A DNA stretch of 64,000 bases from Lucinisca nassula (GCA_963580285.1 OY757020.1:98893497-98957496), one strand, 5' to 3'; shown: positions 9,870 to 21,700, counted from the stretch's first letter. Numbers and translations: made by a program. Notes: generated from the sequence alone by a model not told the origin.

Positions 9870-11190
9870 TATTTGTATTTCTTTCAAACACGATAGAAAC
9901 GGTAGTGTTTGTTGTGAACCTCCATTTAACTAAGACTTTCTATGACTTCGTCATGCTGTATGTTAATTTTCTATTCTTTTAGAATCATTCATTCCAACAT
10001 GAAATTTGCAAATATTTTGCAGGTCACTGATGAGGCCTCATTGGCCGACACTAGCTAGACTGACCTAGAATATTTTGCACACTCTATACTTTTGAGTTTT
10101 GCAGGTGTATTTTCTGCTTCCATATTCCAGCCTTTTTGTGGCGATCTTGCTGGGTAATTATTTTGTCTATAATTTCAAATATGGCAAGACTCTATAAATT
10201 TTACAAGTATAGCTTTTACAAAAAGCTAGGTCTACGCTTAGCACATATTAAATGTGAATGTCTAGAGGTAAATCACAGACATGTGTTTTATACAATTAAC
10301 TGTGTTTGTCAATATTCTAATTGCCAGTCTGCACCCAGGAATGACAAAGTTGAAAATGCTGCTAATTTGTCAAAAGTACTCTTTCATCTTTCAAAAGGTG
10401 CATGTGCAACTTCAATATGCTTGTAACATCTTATCAAAAGTTAAGTAGACAACTTTCCAACACATCAATTGAAGATTAGCTCAAAAGTTTTGCTAACGGT
10501 GAAGCAAGCTGTTTTAGCTCGCCAGAGCCAAGCTTATAGGATAGGCAGTGGTGTGTCGCTGTCGAGAGTATGTAGATGTATAATTTGTATTCACCTGTAC
10601 AAAATTAATATAGCAGCAAATTTGGGCTTGTACAAATTGATAGCTATTCTGTACCAGAGCTCTGCCTGTTTGCCGTTTTTGTGTGAAAGCTTATACTTGT
10701 TATGGGCCACTTTTTCTTTGAGAACGCTTATACTTGTTGTTGCATAAATATAAGGTCAACCTGCATTGTAGGTAACTAATGGCTGTACTGCAGTGTTAAA
10801 TCCAACGTCTGTAATGTCTACGCCCTTGGGCGTAGACACTTACATTTATATTTCGAAGCTACTCTACACGGTAGTATCATTGTCCTATCAATGGTTAGTC
10901 AGATGAAAACCTTGTACATCTCGTTAATGTTTGTTCCAAAATAGATTATTAGTACACAGTTAAGTCGTATAACGTATGACGCGTCTGTTCATCATGTTCA
11001 TGTACTCAAGCACCATGTTTTAGAAATCAAAATCTCCAAACGCTGTTCTCCTTATTCGGTAGGGTTGTGCAAGAAAAATACTCTACTGTGGTGTTCTGGT
11101 GTAAAAGGGCGTTTTCAACCCTCGGGCGGAAATCCGGGATGGACTCGGTACCGCTCAGCACAGTTATCTCTCGGGCTGGAAACGCTCATC
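9870..11190. other. Intron stretch without a supported gene
   Basis: It contains a GATGAGGCCTCATTGGCCGACACTAG block (about 10,025) shared with 22,660-23,480, a repeat at 10,640-10,840 shared with 47,325-47,840, and a GTCTACGCCC/GGGCGTAGAC hairpin (10,817-10,838). Open frames here show no recognisable domain. Confidence 0.6.
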
Positions 11191-11192
11191 TA

Positions 11193-11703
11193 CATTACGA
11201 AAACACGCCTATCGAAATATATTGGTAACATTTTACCACCAAAAATGATTTTTGTTCATGTAAAAACTTGCTGTTTTTTTTTTTTTTTTTTCATATTTCT
11301 GCTCAAAACATAGACTGTTGGAACTCGTTAGAACCACCTCGTCGAGGTGGTTCTAACGAGTACCCACAATCTATATTTTAGAGCAGAAATACGAAAAATA
11401 AGGTTTACCCCTGTAAACCCCAGTTGTACTGTATAAAAGTACTTAACTATGTACTAATTATCTATTTTGGAACAGCAATTAACGAGCTGTACAAGGTTCT
11501 TATGAGTAGCCACAATCTATGTTTTTGAACAGAAATAAAACAAATAATGCATGACATTGTAAACCCAAGTTTCTTATGAGTAGCCACAATCTGTGTTTTT
11601 GAGCAGAAATAAAACAAATAACGCATGCCCCTGTAAACCACAGTTCCACTAGATGAAAGTGGGGTTTAAGGGTGCAAAATTATTTTGGCGTGTTTTCGTG
11701 ATG
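11193..11703 (+). mobile_element. M-family MITE, enlarged copy
   Basis: Both TIRs are present (CATTACGAAAACACGCC, GGCGTGTTTTCGTGATG). After the normal palindrome, the right arm is repeated three times (CCACAATCTATGTTTT-type blocks at 11,360, 11,510 and 11,585), and about 60 bp of foreign sequence (11,443-11,500) is embedded. Confidence 0.75.
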
Positions 11704-11860
11704 AGATTCTCGTACAATATTGTCTATATCAGGTCCTTTTCCATTTTCAGGCTGACATACTTTTTATTTGCCGAAAGTTTAATAAATATTCAAGTAAGTT
11801 AAGCAGAGCATACATCGGTTAGATGCCAGGATCTGTGGCGTCTGAGCTTGACAAAACTAT

Positions 11861-12690
11861 TCTAAGGGAAACAAGAAACGCAACACTATGATTTTTGGCG
11901 AGAAAATAACCATCTTTTTTCTGGTTAACAATAGTTTTAAATTGTACTATCTAACCGTGAATGAACCATAGCAAAAAACGTCTGAGAATTGTAAACGTCC
12001 CGGAGTTGACGCTTCCGTATTTAACCAACCCCATAGAAAAAGAACTGCACAAAATTGCATTAAAATCGCAAAAAGGAAAATGGTGTCGTGTCTGTAACAC
12101 ACTTTACGCGTTGAGACTCAATTCACCGGAAAGGAATGAATAAAGCCAAAATTCCGTTACTTGTTTCGACGTTGACGTCATAAACGGCAGTGTGCAAAAA
12201 GCGCATGAAAGACGCAATTTTCCGTTTGAGTACGGGTTTGGATGCTAAAAAAGCTTCAATGTTGTCTACGCCAGATAACATTTCCGTATACAGATCGTTT
12301 AGCCACAGTCAACACCCTTAGAAAGACGCTGAATGCACTTCTTTGTCGTTGCGCGTATGGTTATGTATTAACTGAGTTTGAAACAAGTTTATCCAAATGT
12401 TCTTGAACTGTTTATGCTGGTCCATACTCGCACTTTGTAAAGTCGACGTGAAGGGCTCTAAAACCGCAAAAAAGCATCCATTAGTCCGACATGCTGACGT
12501 CAACGTCACATTGATTGGTTTAAAGTGATTTTCATATACGACATGTAACGCATTATTTCTAATGACGTTTTCAGTAATAAACTAACCGCAAAAATAGTCA
12601 GTTCATCATACGAGATATAGAAGTTATAAAACGTCAGCAATTTACGCAGACATTCAAGAACACAAATGTTGCGTTTCTTTTTTCCTCTAG
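11861..12690. mobile_element. DNA-transposon relict with AAGAAACGCAACA termini
   Basis: The left end TCTAAGGGAAACAAGAAACG is the inverse of the right end CGTTTCTTTTTTCCTCTAG; the inversion extends through about 30 bp. The 830-bp interior holds only short frames (one of 60 codons at 11,961-12,143) without recognisable motifs. Superfamily unknown. Confidence 0.6.
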
Positions 12691-12729
12691 TATATTTGTT
12701 AGTACTTTATTTATAAACTAGTTAGGAAA

Positions 12730-12970
12730 TGAGCCGGGGCACAGCATTTTCTACAATTGACATGTGCGCCAAGCGAAGGCTCAGATCAGCCTGCGCATCC
12801 GCGCAGTCTGATCAGAGTCTTCGTTGTGCGCTCTAAGGACAGTTAAGGGCCCAATGCTCCCCCATGCAGCAAGAGATGTCTCTGTTCAGACTATATGGAC
12901 GTGCAGGCTGATCTGATTCTTCACTGTGAGCAAATGTAAATTGTGGGAAATGCTATGCCGGGCTTATTTA
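12730..12970. mobile_element. TIR MITE next to exon E donor
   Basis: The ends GAGCCGGGGCACAGCATTTT and AAATGCTATGCCGGGCTTAT are inverted. Inside is a hairpin GCGCCAAGCGAAGGCTCAGA with complement TCTTCGTTGTGCGC. It ends about 16 nt inside the intron that follows exon E. Confidence 0.65.
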
Positions 12971-12987
12971 TGATATAATGAACTAAC

Positions 12988-13203
12988 CAATATATGAGTA
13001 CTGAGGGGATGTATGGTTGACAATTCGTTGAAGATGAAAACCAACAAAGTCTTGCTCGAGCTTCGAATGGAGACTGACTAGAGTCCAGTTTTGTCTTTCA
13101 CAAATACCGGACTGTGCAGCTGACCAACTGTAATCATCGCCCTGAAGCAGCTTTGGCAGATCGTCTAACAGAACGTAACACTTGTTGAATACAGTCGCAC
13201 AAA
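12988..13203 (-). CDS. Exon E: N-terminal part of a C-type lectin-like domain
   Basis: 216 nt, phase 1 at both ends; acceptor CTATTCTTTCCACCAG|TT at 13,205-13,204 with a strong pyrimidine tract, donor ATTG|GTTAGT at 12,987. The peptide begins VCATVFNKCYVLL and continues YSWSAAQSGICERQ, then NWTLVSLHSKLEQDFV, and ends QYSYI. This is the usual CTLD opening: C..CY, W..A...C, a L.SL.S..E..FV helix, then the Y.YIGL strand completed by exon F. Sequons NWT and NHT are present. A TIR MITE ends about 16 nt into the following intron. Confidence 0.83.
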
Positions 13204-13552
13204 CTGGTGGAAAGAATAGCAATAACGCAGTGTTATAGTTTATCAACGACCTTTTAGAGTTCAACGTTCAAGCGTGGCAGGACTATTCCATGTTTGAGGG
13301 GAAGCAGGTTTCGGATTTCTTTTTTCACAGGATTTTAAAAATATAAATAAGTAAATTGATAAAGCCTTTATGTAGAAAGCGTGGCCAAGTGGATAGTACG
13401 ATGCAGTACGAATCTCAGTAAAACTATATCTCCCAATGTAAAATCCCAAATGAAGGCGACTTACCTAAAACACGGACTCGTCCAAAATTAAGTGCAGTCA
13501 TGTGTTACTGCGTTTTGAAAGACTATAGTTCAACGTCAATTTATGTATTTTG

Positions 13553-13643
13553 CTTTGTTTGTATGAGTTTTACGTCTCAACAAACACTTAGGTCAAAATG
13601 AAGACGGGATCTCTGTTTTAAGGCACGTCCGAAAGCTTACTAG
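13553..13643 (-). mobile_element. Truncated T-family SINE
   Basis: Only the 3' body remains (GAGTTTTACGTCTCAACAAAC to GGCACGTCCGAAAGCT). The tRNA-like head is missing and no flanking duplication was found. Confidence 0.6.
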
Positions 13644-13667
13644 TAAATATTTTATAGTAATAATTAG

Positions 13668-13837
13668 CCCATTTAGTACCAGATACCAGACGCGGCGTCT
13701 GATCAGGGCCTACACTGTTTGCAAAATGTTCTACCATTTTTCTAATAAATTTTAAAGAACACAACCTGACACCCCTAGATTTTGAAATGGACTCATGCTA
13801 TATATAAGGTGGAAGATTCCATTTGGTACAAAAAGGG
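13668..13837. mobile_element. piggyBac-like MITE, CCCATTTAGTACC subtype
   Basis: TTAA at the right flank (13,838-13,841), TTAG at the left. Ends CCCATTTAGTACC and GGTACAAAAAGGG. It has the GCGTCTGATCAGGGCCTACA half-hairpin and a body (CCTGACACCCCTAGATTTTG) matching the right part of 7,510-8,255. Confidence 0.7.
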
Positions 13838-14412
13838 TTAATATATATTGTAATGCGCTGCACTTGTATATAAAAGGGGACGTCTAATCTGATAAAGTAA
13901 ACAAATTGCGATAGTATATCCGATGTCACCACATAAAGTCGTTTTTCTTTAGCTGACAGTTGGTTTTACGCAACTCATAAAACAAAATGTTGACAAAACA
14001 ACCGAATAAGTGCATATAAGAATGGGGATAACTGTTTGGAAAATTGTCCTTTGTGGGGGTAAATCGTCGGTTTTACGGTCGATAATTAGCTTTCGGCCAC
14101 GCTGACGCACTGATGCGGCTCTAACGAGCACCCGTTCATAAAAAAGTAACCATTTTGGACATACGAAAGTGTTGTGCTGCTAAATTTATTTCAAAATAAA
14201 TAATAAATACATAAATAAATAACGCTGTCATGAATATTTCATGAAATTAGGAAAATAGAAGTGTTGAGGAAATCTGTAAACCCTGAAAAGGAAATTCATA
14301 TCATTTTTATGCAAGGCGAGGCAATCGGCAAACAATTAGAATAAGCAGCTTGTTTGATAGAACAAATTAGTTTTACGTAAGGGGGAAGAGACATAAAAGG
14401 AGCAGTGAATGC

Positions 14413-14573
14413 GAGTGAGTGAGTGAGTGTTTCAGTTTTACGTCTCACCAACAGCTGAGGTCATACGAAGACGGGACCTCGTTTTTTAGACTCATTCGAA
14501 AGTCTGGAGAAGCCCGGGATCGATCCTGCGATCCCTGGTCCACAAGGCGAGCAACTACACCACAGACGCTTCT
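14413..14573 (-). mobile_element. T-family tRNA-derived SINE
   Basis: Tail (GTGAGTGAGTGAG on the plus strand) to head (ACACCACAGACGCTTCT), flanked by a 14-bp duplication GGAGCAGTGAATGC (14,399-14,412 and 14,574-14,587). A short deletion affects the anticodon-arm region. Confidence 0.85.
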
Positions 14574-14799
14574 GGAGCAGTGAATGCTAATCCCTTTTTG
14601 GTGATAGGTATTCTGAACCGCATGTACCTGTCAAAGCGTTTGGGGAATCGGTGTGGATTTTTCTTTATTGATGAACAAACACGACACGTTATTCCGGGGC
14701 TTGGCATTCTCGGGTGCAAATTATAATTCAAACCACAGTTAGGCACAGAGCAGAAGCCAGTCCTGGTATTTGACATGATAGGAGTAAACATGTAGTAGG

Positions 14800-16260
14800 T
14801 AAGAAGATTTGTGTTTAGATGAAAATGGACTCAGCAGGTCTCGGGTCCAACGGAGGTATCAAGGCTCGATTCTCGAGCCACTTTTGCTTTGGCTGAAGAA
14901 CCGATAAGTTGAAGAAAACAAAAGTTCATAAAATCTCATTTGGTTTTGTACCTCGCTTTTCCAGGTGAGTCTAGTTTTGGACCGCTCTTTTCTAGGTGGG
15001 TCTAGTTTGTATCATAATTATTTACATTGGTACTGAAATATGATGTTTTATGTCACTTTTGCTTTGACTGTAGAACCGACAAGTTGGAAAAAATAAAGAT
15101 CACAAGATCCCATACGTCGTATAGGCGGCGCACAAAACAGAGAAAGCACTAAGTCACACGGTTGTGGTTGTGTTATCCTAATATGTCTTACCTAGGTCGC
15201 AAACCATGACGGTGCCTAATCATTTTCTTACCAAGGGAGAACATTCTTTTCCTTGTAACAAAGACTGTCCTTAAATAATATGGGAAACACATATTTAGGG
15301 GACTACTTTACCGAACATTTTCATATGGGGGAGTAAATGGTTCGCTTTGCAGTCAAAGATTGCGTTTTACGACGACATGCCAATGGAATTTGGGGGATAG
15401 CTGTAATCAAAATTGTCAATTGGGAAGGTAAATTGGCGGTTTTATGGTCGGAAATTTCGTCGCCATTTATTTTGTTTTAAAAAAGTTATCGTTGCCCAAA
15501 ACGGCAAGCGCAGTGAGGAGCGTAAAACCAAATACCAACCAATGAAAAGCGAAGTTACACGATGAAGTCGGATTTCCGAAAGTATAGCGTGTGGAATATA
15601 ATGTCGCAAATTATTGACGTTAACCAATCAGATCTCGCGTAACATACGCAAATGCATTAGAATATTCGATTATTTTGTTATAAAATTGTTATATCTGCGC
15701 AATGAGGCACGTGAAACTAAATGTAAGCAAAAGCGAAAAAAGTGACTTTACATATGCAAGTGCATATGTTCCACATTTTGTCTTTGACGGGAATGGATAC
15801 TCCTCTAATACATGTATATTCAGCCATGATGGCAGGGAGACAACTTTGTGGGCATAAACTGACGCCATTTAAAAAATTGAATCCTCTCATAACGGACAGA
15901 ACATATTCCTCAAAAGCGAATATAGACCACTTTTGACAAGACATACGCATACAAAGTTATACATATTCCACTTAATATATGTTCTTGTTAGTTTCACTTA
16001 CCCTTTGTTACTTTGATGCCTTCTATATACCCTGAAAGTAGAAAAAAATACAGATCAGCAATTAGAACAATACTGCGACACGTCACTGGTTACGCCTATC
16101 TGAGTAAGAAGGTAAAAGACTGCACGTGGAACAGCTTAAATAATGAGGAAGTCTAAAATCTAAAAAGTGGGCGTACAAAACATTATGCTTTTTTTGAATT
16201 TGAGAGAGAGAGAAAAAAAATATTACAGTCTTAAAATATGTGATATTACTGTATAAGTTG
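14800..16260. other. Intron stretch without a supported gene
   Basis: A repeat copy at about 15,415-15,620 (minus) carries the CATTGGTTGGTATTTGGTTT and GGTTTTATGGTCGGAAATTTC blocks also found near 28,980, 30,380 and 31,980-32,200. A GGTGGGTCTAGTTT pair lies at 14,965-15,007. The remainder shows nothing I can name. Confidence 0.5.
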
Positions 16261-16554
16261 GACACATTCTTTAACGTTTCTCTTGAAAATATTCAGAGAC
16301 GAAGATAGCCTGACTGATGAAGGAAGCGTATTCCAGAGCTTTGGGCCCGAGCATGAAAATGAACCAGAATATAGAACAGTCTAAGCTTTTGGTTGTGTAA
16401 GGGAGCCGTTTTCGGAGGATCTCAGGTTTCTGTTATGGGCTCCGCTTGTCGGTTTCAGTAAATCTGATATATAGGATGGTGTAAGGTTATTTAGAACTTT
16501 ATATGTGAAGATGGCTTTGTTATATTTTATGCGACTTGCTACTGTCATCCAGCC

Positions 16555-16944
16555 TTATTGTTGAAACATAGCTGCTGACGGGGTGAGGAAATATGCTTTT
16601 AAGACAATTCGTGCTGCCCGTTTTTGCAATTTGTTTATTCTATCAATATTTGCATTTGACGTAGAACCCCATGATATTGATCCGTAGTCTATGATCGGCA
16701 AGATATAGCTTTGGTAAAACATTTTCTGTATATTTGTGGGAATAAAACTTGATAACTGTTTGAGAAGCGAAATCCTTGAAGATATTACTGAGCATAAATG
16801 ATCTATATGTGGGTTCCAGCTTAGAGTTTCGTCAATGAATAACCCCAGTAATCCTTTAGAGCTAACATGGTTAATTTGTATATTGTCTATTGTTAGATTT
16901 AACCTGCCGGCTTTGGCTATTCTCTGCTTTGTCCCTAGTGTCAT
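16555..16944 (-). pseudogene. LINE RT thumb fragment
   Basis: A 129-codon frame with the LG.F.D..LSW..HI pattern, YILPIIDYGSISWG and LQKRAARIV, characteristic of the segment C-terminal to the RT catalytic core in non-LTR retrotransposons. It ends soon after, at a stop. Confidence 0.75.
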
Positions 16945-17070
16945 GCATGTGGATTTTCCATAGTTTATGGGTAACTTATTTCTTTTACTCCATTTGTCTC
17001 TATCGTCTCCATCAGACTGTAGCTTGTTTTCAAGTTCAGCTTTATTCTTGCCGGCTACATGAAATGTGCT

Positions 17071-17257
17071 TTTGTTTTTTTTGTTTGATTTTGTTTGATT
17101 TGAGGTTTAACGTCCCCGTCAACACTGTAAAGGTCATTTTGGAGACGTTGCTTCCAATTTTGTGGGACTTTTACCCGACATTGAGATGAAATAACATCTC
17201 AAGCCCTGTCGCCCATGAAACCAATAGGGTTTATTAGCATGGACGGTCCACCTCGCA
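17071..17257 (-). mobile_element. 5'-truncated S-family retroposon inside the LINE
   Basis: The 3' half of the S family is flanked by a 14-bp duplication ACATGAAATGTGCT (17,057-17,070, 17,258-17,271). The 5' end stops at CGGTCCACCTCGC, so truncation occurred at insertion. Confidence 0.85.
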
Positions 17258-17403
17258 ACATGAAATGTGCTATCATCAGCATAAAGATCTGCTAAGCAAA
17301 GGTTTAGATATAATGGCAGATCGTTGATGAATAACAGAAATAATGTCGGCCCAAGTATAGAGCCTTGGGGCACGCCTGATAGTACTTCTGAGAAATCTGA
17401 CAA
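17134..17403 (-). pseudogene. LINE RT palm fragment interrupted by SINE
   Basis: The coding part (about 17,272-17,403) shows the [10 protein letters not shown] and YADD motifs of a reverse transcriptase palm. The reading frame then runs into the inserted S-family retroposon, whose sequence supplies the rest of the frame. Confidence 0.75.
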
Positions 17404-18010
17404 CCCATTGTCACTTTAAATGGTTTGAAAACGACTGCTCAAGTAAGATTGAAACCAATTCAAGGATGTGCTGTTCAGTTTATAGTGTACAATTTTTGTA
17501 TAAGAAGTGAATGGTCGACCATGTCAAAGGCTTTACGATGTGCCTATCATATCACCTTCATCTATGTTAGCCATCCACTGGTCAATCAATTTGACAAGAG
17601 CTGTGTTGCAACTATGCTTGTGTCTGAAACCCGACTGGCATTCATGTATTAAATTGTACTTGTTTAAGTACGCCATGAGATGACTATTAACATGTTTTTC
17701 GAATATTTTTGAAATAGTTGGTAATATGGAAATCGGGCGGTAGTTTGAGGGGTCATCTTTGGCGTCATTTTTAAAAATTGGTAAGACCTTAGCTTACTTT
17801 AACTGATTTGGAAAAAAGCCAGTTTGTATACTTTTATTTATAAGATCTGCAACATTTGGTGATATAATATCGCAGGCCAGTATCAATATACGTGGTCCTA
17901 TGCCGTCGAGACCAGTGGCCTTTCCAGGGTCTAGTTTACGAATGAACTGAGACACCTGTATCGGCGTGATATGTGGAATCTGGAAATAAATCTCTTCAGG
18001 TACTTAACAC

Positions 18011-18981
18011 CTTACGCAGTTTTCCAATTTTGAGTAATCATCCATGGGTAATGTATTATTTGGCGAGATAAGGCGTTTGGTCACTGTTGTAAATCAAAGC
18101 GCCAAAGGCACTGAAATGACAGATTCTATGAGAAAATCAAAACACTGTGAAAACTTACAGACAACCTTTCTAAAAAGATACTATATTTTTCACAAAGAGA
18201 TCGGAGGAGAAAGGCTGGTCAGTCCAGTACATTAATTCCATTGGCTTGAAGACATTTTGAGTAAGAACAGCGCTATAAACCCGCGCGTAATCCTGCTGGA
18301 TTAGATATCCCGGATTCTGAGCGTAAACAAATAAATGGAACCACGTGAGGCCGACGCACTTGATTGATAACGTCTCGCTGTTCAGTTAACGTCTCAGTCA
18401 TGATCTTGAATGTTCTTAATGTCGCTAGCTACAATAGCTCGACATACCATTTCGCTTATTCCATCCGATATGCTCTATTGTGCACGCGTCGCGTCGGCAT
18501 TCCTTACACCTATGTGTCGAAACATCCCGAAACGACAATCGGCGTGATTCACGCTGAAGTGCGATGTGTCACTGAAACGCATATCACGCGAGTCGTTTTG
18601 ACGCCAATATACATGTACGTATTTCATGCACCAGCGTAAGTGTTCCGTACTGTGTCGACGTCTTAATGTTGGTCACGACAGGGACGTCTAGCTCTCAAAA
18701 GTGCATCGCATAAGTGCGACGAACAGTGCCAGTGCTTATTAGTCGGTAGTTGAAACCCTTTGTTTATCTACAGGTACAGTGTAGCAGATGCCGGTGGAAA
18801 TCTGCTTCGCATATGCGTCTGTCGGATGAATCGATCTTGACGTACTGACGTCGGTCTTCCGCTACGCCGACGTCCACTAGCGTCTTCTGTTGATAGTAAG
18901 ATGTCGCTCCAACAGACAAATAGATCACACACATGTGGCACCCAAAATCAGAGTCAACGCCATCCGCTTTCCGACCAGCTT
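18011..18981. other. Non-repeat block, CpG-rich from about 18,290
   Basis: This segment lies between the two LINE halves. From about 18,290 to 18,970 it is unusually rich in CG dinucleotides (GCACGCGTCGCGTCGGC, ACGACAATCGGCGTG, CCGCTACGCCGACGTCC), unlike its AT-rich surroundings. Frames on both strands are interrupted. No family recognised. Confidence 0.5.
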
Positions 18982-18993
18982 CTAACTGTCCAT

Positions 18994-19160
18994 TAGAAGC
19001 CTCCGTGGTGTAGTGGTTATGCTACTCGCCTTGTAAACCAGGGATCGCAGGATCGATCCCAGACTTCTCCAGACTTTCGGACGTGTCTTTAAACCGTGGT
19101 ATCGTCTCCGTATGACCTTAGCTGTTGGTGGGACGTAAAACTCAAACACTCACTCACTCC
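18994..19160 (+). mobile_element. T-family tRNA-derived SINE
   Basis: Head GAAGCCTCCGTGGTGTAGTG, B-box-like GGATCGATCCC, shared body, end GTTGGTGGGACGTAAAACTC with a CACTCACTC tail. Target duplication TCTAACTGTCCA (18,982-18,993 and 19,162-19,173). Confidence 0.87.
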
Positions 19161-19335
19161 CTCTAACTGTCCAGGGTTTAATGAAAAATGTTGCAATACG
19201 TTCTCACTTGATGCTTTTTGAGAACAAAATACAATTTCTTCTTTTCTAGGCACGACCTTACATCACAAATCAAAAGTTTGATCCTGAACATGTGGTTTCT
19301 ATCAGTGCTGGTGTGAAGGTGGTACACAGGATCGT

Positions 19336-19638
19336 TGGCCCCCGCCCATCGGGGCTTAAAGAAATAGATGGGCTGCATGATGCTTCCACGCAGAGCTGAA
19401 ACCGACCCGCACACGAGTACTGGTAATCTGCTTAGAGGATCTAAGCCTGCACAGGCAAAGAGGTGCGAGTCGGACCGTCCATGCATATAAACCCTATTGG
19501 TTTTGATTAGGCGGCAGGGCTTGAGATGTCATTTCATCTCAGTGTCGGGTAAAAGTCCCACAAAATTGGAAGCAACGTCTCCAAAATGACCTATACAGTG
19601 TTGACGGGGACGTTAAACCTCAAATCAAACAATACAAA
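19336..19638 (+). mobile_element. S-family SINE-like retroposon
   Basis: Full-length copy with CCCCCGCCCATCGGGGCTTA head, GGGACGTTAAACCTC tail and A-rich end. Target duplication ACACAGGATCGT (19,324-19,335 and 19,639-19,650). Confidence 0.87.
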
Positions 19639-20149
19639 ACACAGGATCGTGGCCGGACTGGTAACCATACGTCACGGTTGATTGATTTAACCTTTTTAGC
19701 TTAAGGGCATGGTGCCTAAGCGTGTTGTAATCATGCAATCGTTTGGTTTCAAAATCAAAGCACCGAAAGTGTTGGTGGGATGTAGGTCGGGGTAAAAGTC
19801 CTGGGCTGAGATTAAACTGTTTAATTTAACTCTGAAATTTCAAACAAATAGTGAAGATTTTGATAAGAAGCGCGTTCTGCAGCGTCCGAACTTGGTCTAC
19901 ACTGTTTGCCAAGCTCACCCTATGATTCCAGGATGACCCTCTTCAGTCTTATGGAATACCCTGATCTCACTGCGGCTATTTTCTGCAAGAAAAAGGTTAT
20001 TCTGAGAAGTCAGTGATAGTCACGTAGACGTTAGCTCTGAAGCGCTTTTTTATTAGTAACTTCGGGTCGAATGCCAAACAATCAACCCGAACATAGCCGG
20101 GTCGTTTGTCAGTCTTGGTTACATGTAAGTGTTATCTGTAAAATCTGCA

Positions 20150-20860
20150 CTTGAAAAAATGTTCGATCTGGCAAACAATGTAGTCTAAGATCAAACGCCA
20201 CAGAACGCGGTGCTGATCTTGTTCTACATTTTTTGCATCAGTTACGAAACTTCCGTTAAGTTTAAACGGATCAGTCCAAATCCTCGTTCATGACCAGCCT
20301 GCATTTAGAGACAATCGGCATGAGTGTTGTCAGTGCTTTGATTTATTCCCTGCCTTGAGTTTCTGGAGTGTACTCTTCCATCACTGAAGTTGGGCTCGTC
20401 CATTCTGCTAAATATGGCACCTAGAATTATATCACAGGACCTACACTGTTTGCATAGGTATCTGTACCATATTCCAGGGTTGAAAGGGACAGCCTTTCTC
20501 GCAAAGTCTGATATACACCTAGTTGTAACTGACCTAGACTTGACCTCGAATGTCGGAAAACCCATTAATATTCTGGTCTGCAGCTGACCGGCTGGTCTTT
20601 AAGGGTTAAATGTTGACAGCACTGTTAGAAAACAGTGTAAAACCTGAGCAGACGTCTAAGCAGATGCCGCATTGATCTAGGTATACAGTCTCGCATGATG
20701 CAGCTGATTCATATGAAGTGCTGAATATGTTCTCTGAAAGGTAAGATAAAATCGTCAAGTCGTCTGCTTCGAAAGTTTGTATTGCGATTATAGGATGTAC
20801 AATTTTGATAACTGCGCCTAACCGGACTACATTTTTGTGCGGACTCATATTTCTTTGGCG
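20150..20860. other. Hairpin-bearing repeat region
   Basis: It holds a CAAACAATGTAGTCTAAGATC...GATCTTGTTCTACATT hairpin (20,170-20,235), and a segment at about 20,340-20,500 (CACTGTTTGCATAGGTATCTGTAC) related to 59,700-59,900. No coding region supported. Confidence 0.45.
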
Positions 20861-21700
20861 GTCAAAGCCGGAAAAAAGTCGTAAGAAAGCCGGAACTACT
20901 TTACAACACGCAGGATAGCTAGAGATGACAGATAGAATCTGTCATTAAAAATTGATTCAGTTTACTAGCGATTTCATGAGACTCCGTTATGATCATGCCA
21001 TCGATGTTTAACTGATCAGGCAGACTTTTGGAAGAATTTTGTGTCGCATTTTGGACAATCTTAATTTGCTGCATATTAATTTTGTATCTTTATGGTTGGT
21101 TATAGATGATGAAAAATGAATACGTTTTGCTTTTCTAATAAGTGATTTGGCGATGTTTCTGTATTTTTTGTATTCAGACCAATTTTTTCTCTTTTTGTTT
21201 AAATCCCTGTTTTTGCGCGCCGCAGTAATATCAGCGGTAAACCACAAAGGGATGCGTTCTGTTTTCACACGCTTTGTTTTAACTGGTGCATGCAGATAAA
21301 ATTGTCTTATGAAAATGTTGGACCATGTAGAGAAATCAACATCAATATCCGATTGACTGACGCGGAACCTACTGAGTTCCTCCGACAGTTCTTCCAATAA
21401 TAATTCCTCATCAAACGATTTGAAACACCTATATGTTGTTGTTGAATGGCACGACTTTGTAATTTTATTATTTATTTTTCTTGTGAAACTTATCGGAAAA
21501 TGGTCGCTGACAGAGTAGCTTGATACGAAACATTCGGAGATATGTTCGGGATTCGTGCAGTAATCCCGTATGAAAATTAGAACTGTTACCGTTAATTGTA
21601 CCCAGTATTATTTGCCTGTTTTTAAATATGCGCACCTGTTTTGCCCTGTACGAAAAACATATGACCAAATCGGCCTTTGCACCGCGTCACTATAGTTTTG
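20860..21700 (-). pseudogene. Broken LINE, endonuclease-RT linker part
   Basis: The frame at 21,008-21,397 shows HAPVKTKRVKTERIPLWFTA, AARKNRDLNKKRKN, YKKYRNIAKSLIRKAKR and a KDTK motif. This is the typical linker between the apurinic-type endonuclease and the RT of Jockey/CR1-like LINEs. It continues to about 20,950 (ITESHEIASKLNQF), then homology stops. It matches the order expected upstream of the RT at 16.3-18.0 kb, so 2.8 kb of foreign DNA separates the two parts. Confidence 0.75.

Larger units (their letters stand above)
16270..18010 (-). mobile_element. Broken LINE, RT and 3' part
   Basis: Successive minus-strand pieces of a Jockey/CR1-type reverse transcriptase: KATGLDGI near 17,920, KAFDMVD near 17,520, [20 protein letters not shown] and LYADD at 17,300-17,390, and the thumb region (IDETLSWNPHIDHL, YGSISWGS, LQKRAARIV) at 16,560-16,940. 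Frame breaks, and a SINE in the palm region, make it non-functional. The upstream part is at 20,860-21,700. Confidence 0.78.

Noticed and set aside
11961..12143. 60-codon frame as a small gene
   Set aside because: It lies within a TIR-bounded relict, shows no known motif and no splice or promoter evidence.
14604..14765. Possible extra minus-strand exon (Cys-rich frame with GFCSVPNCGLN and GITCRVCSS, candidate AG and GT borders)
   Set aside because: Its borders imply phase 2 at both ends, which does not fit between exons D and E (phase 1), and no domain is recognisable.
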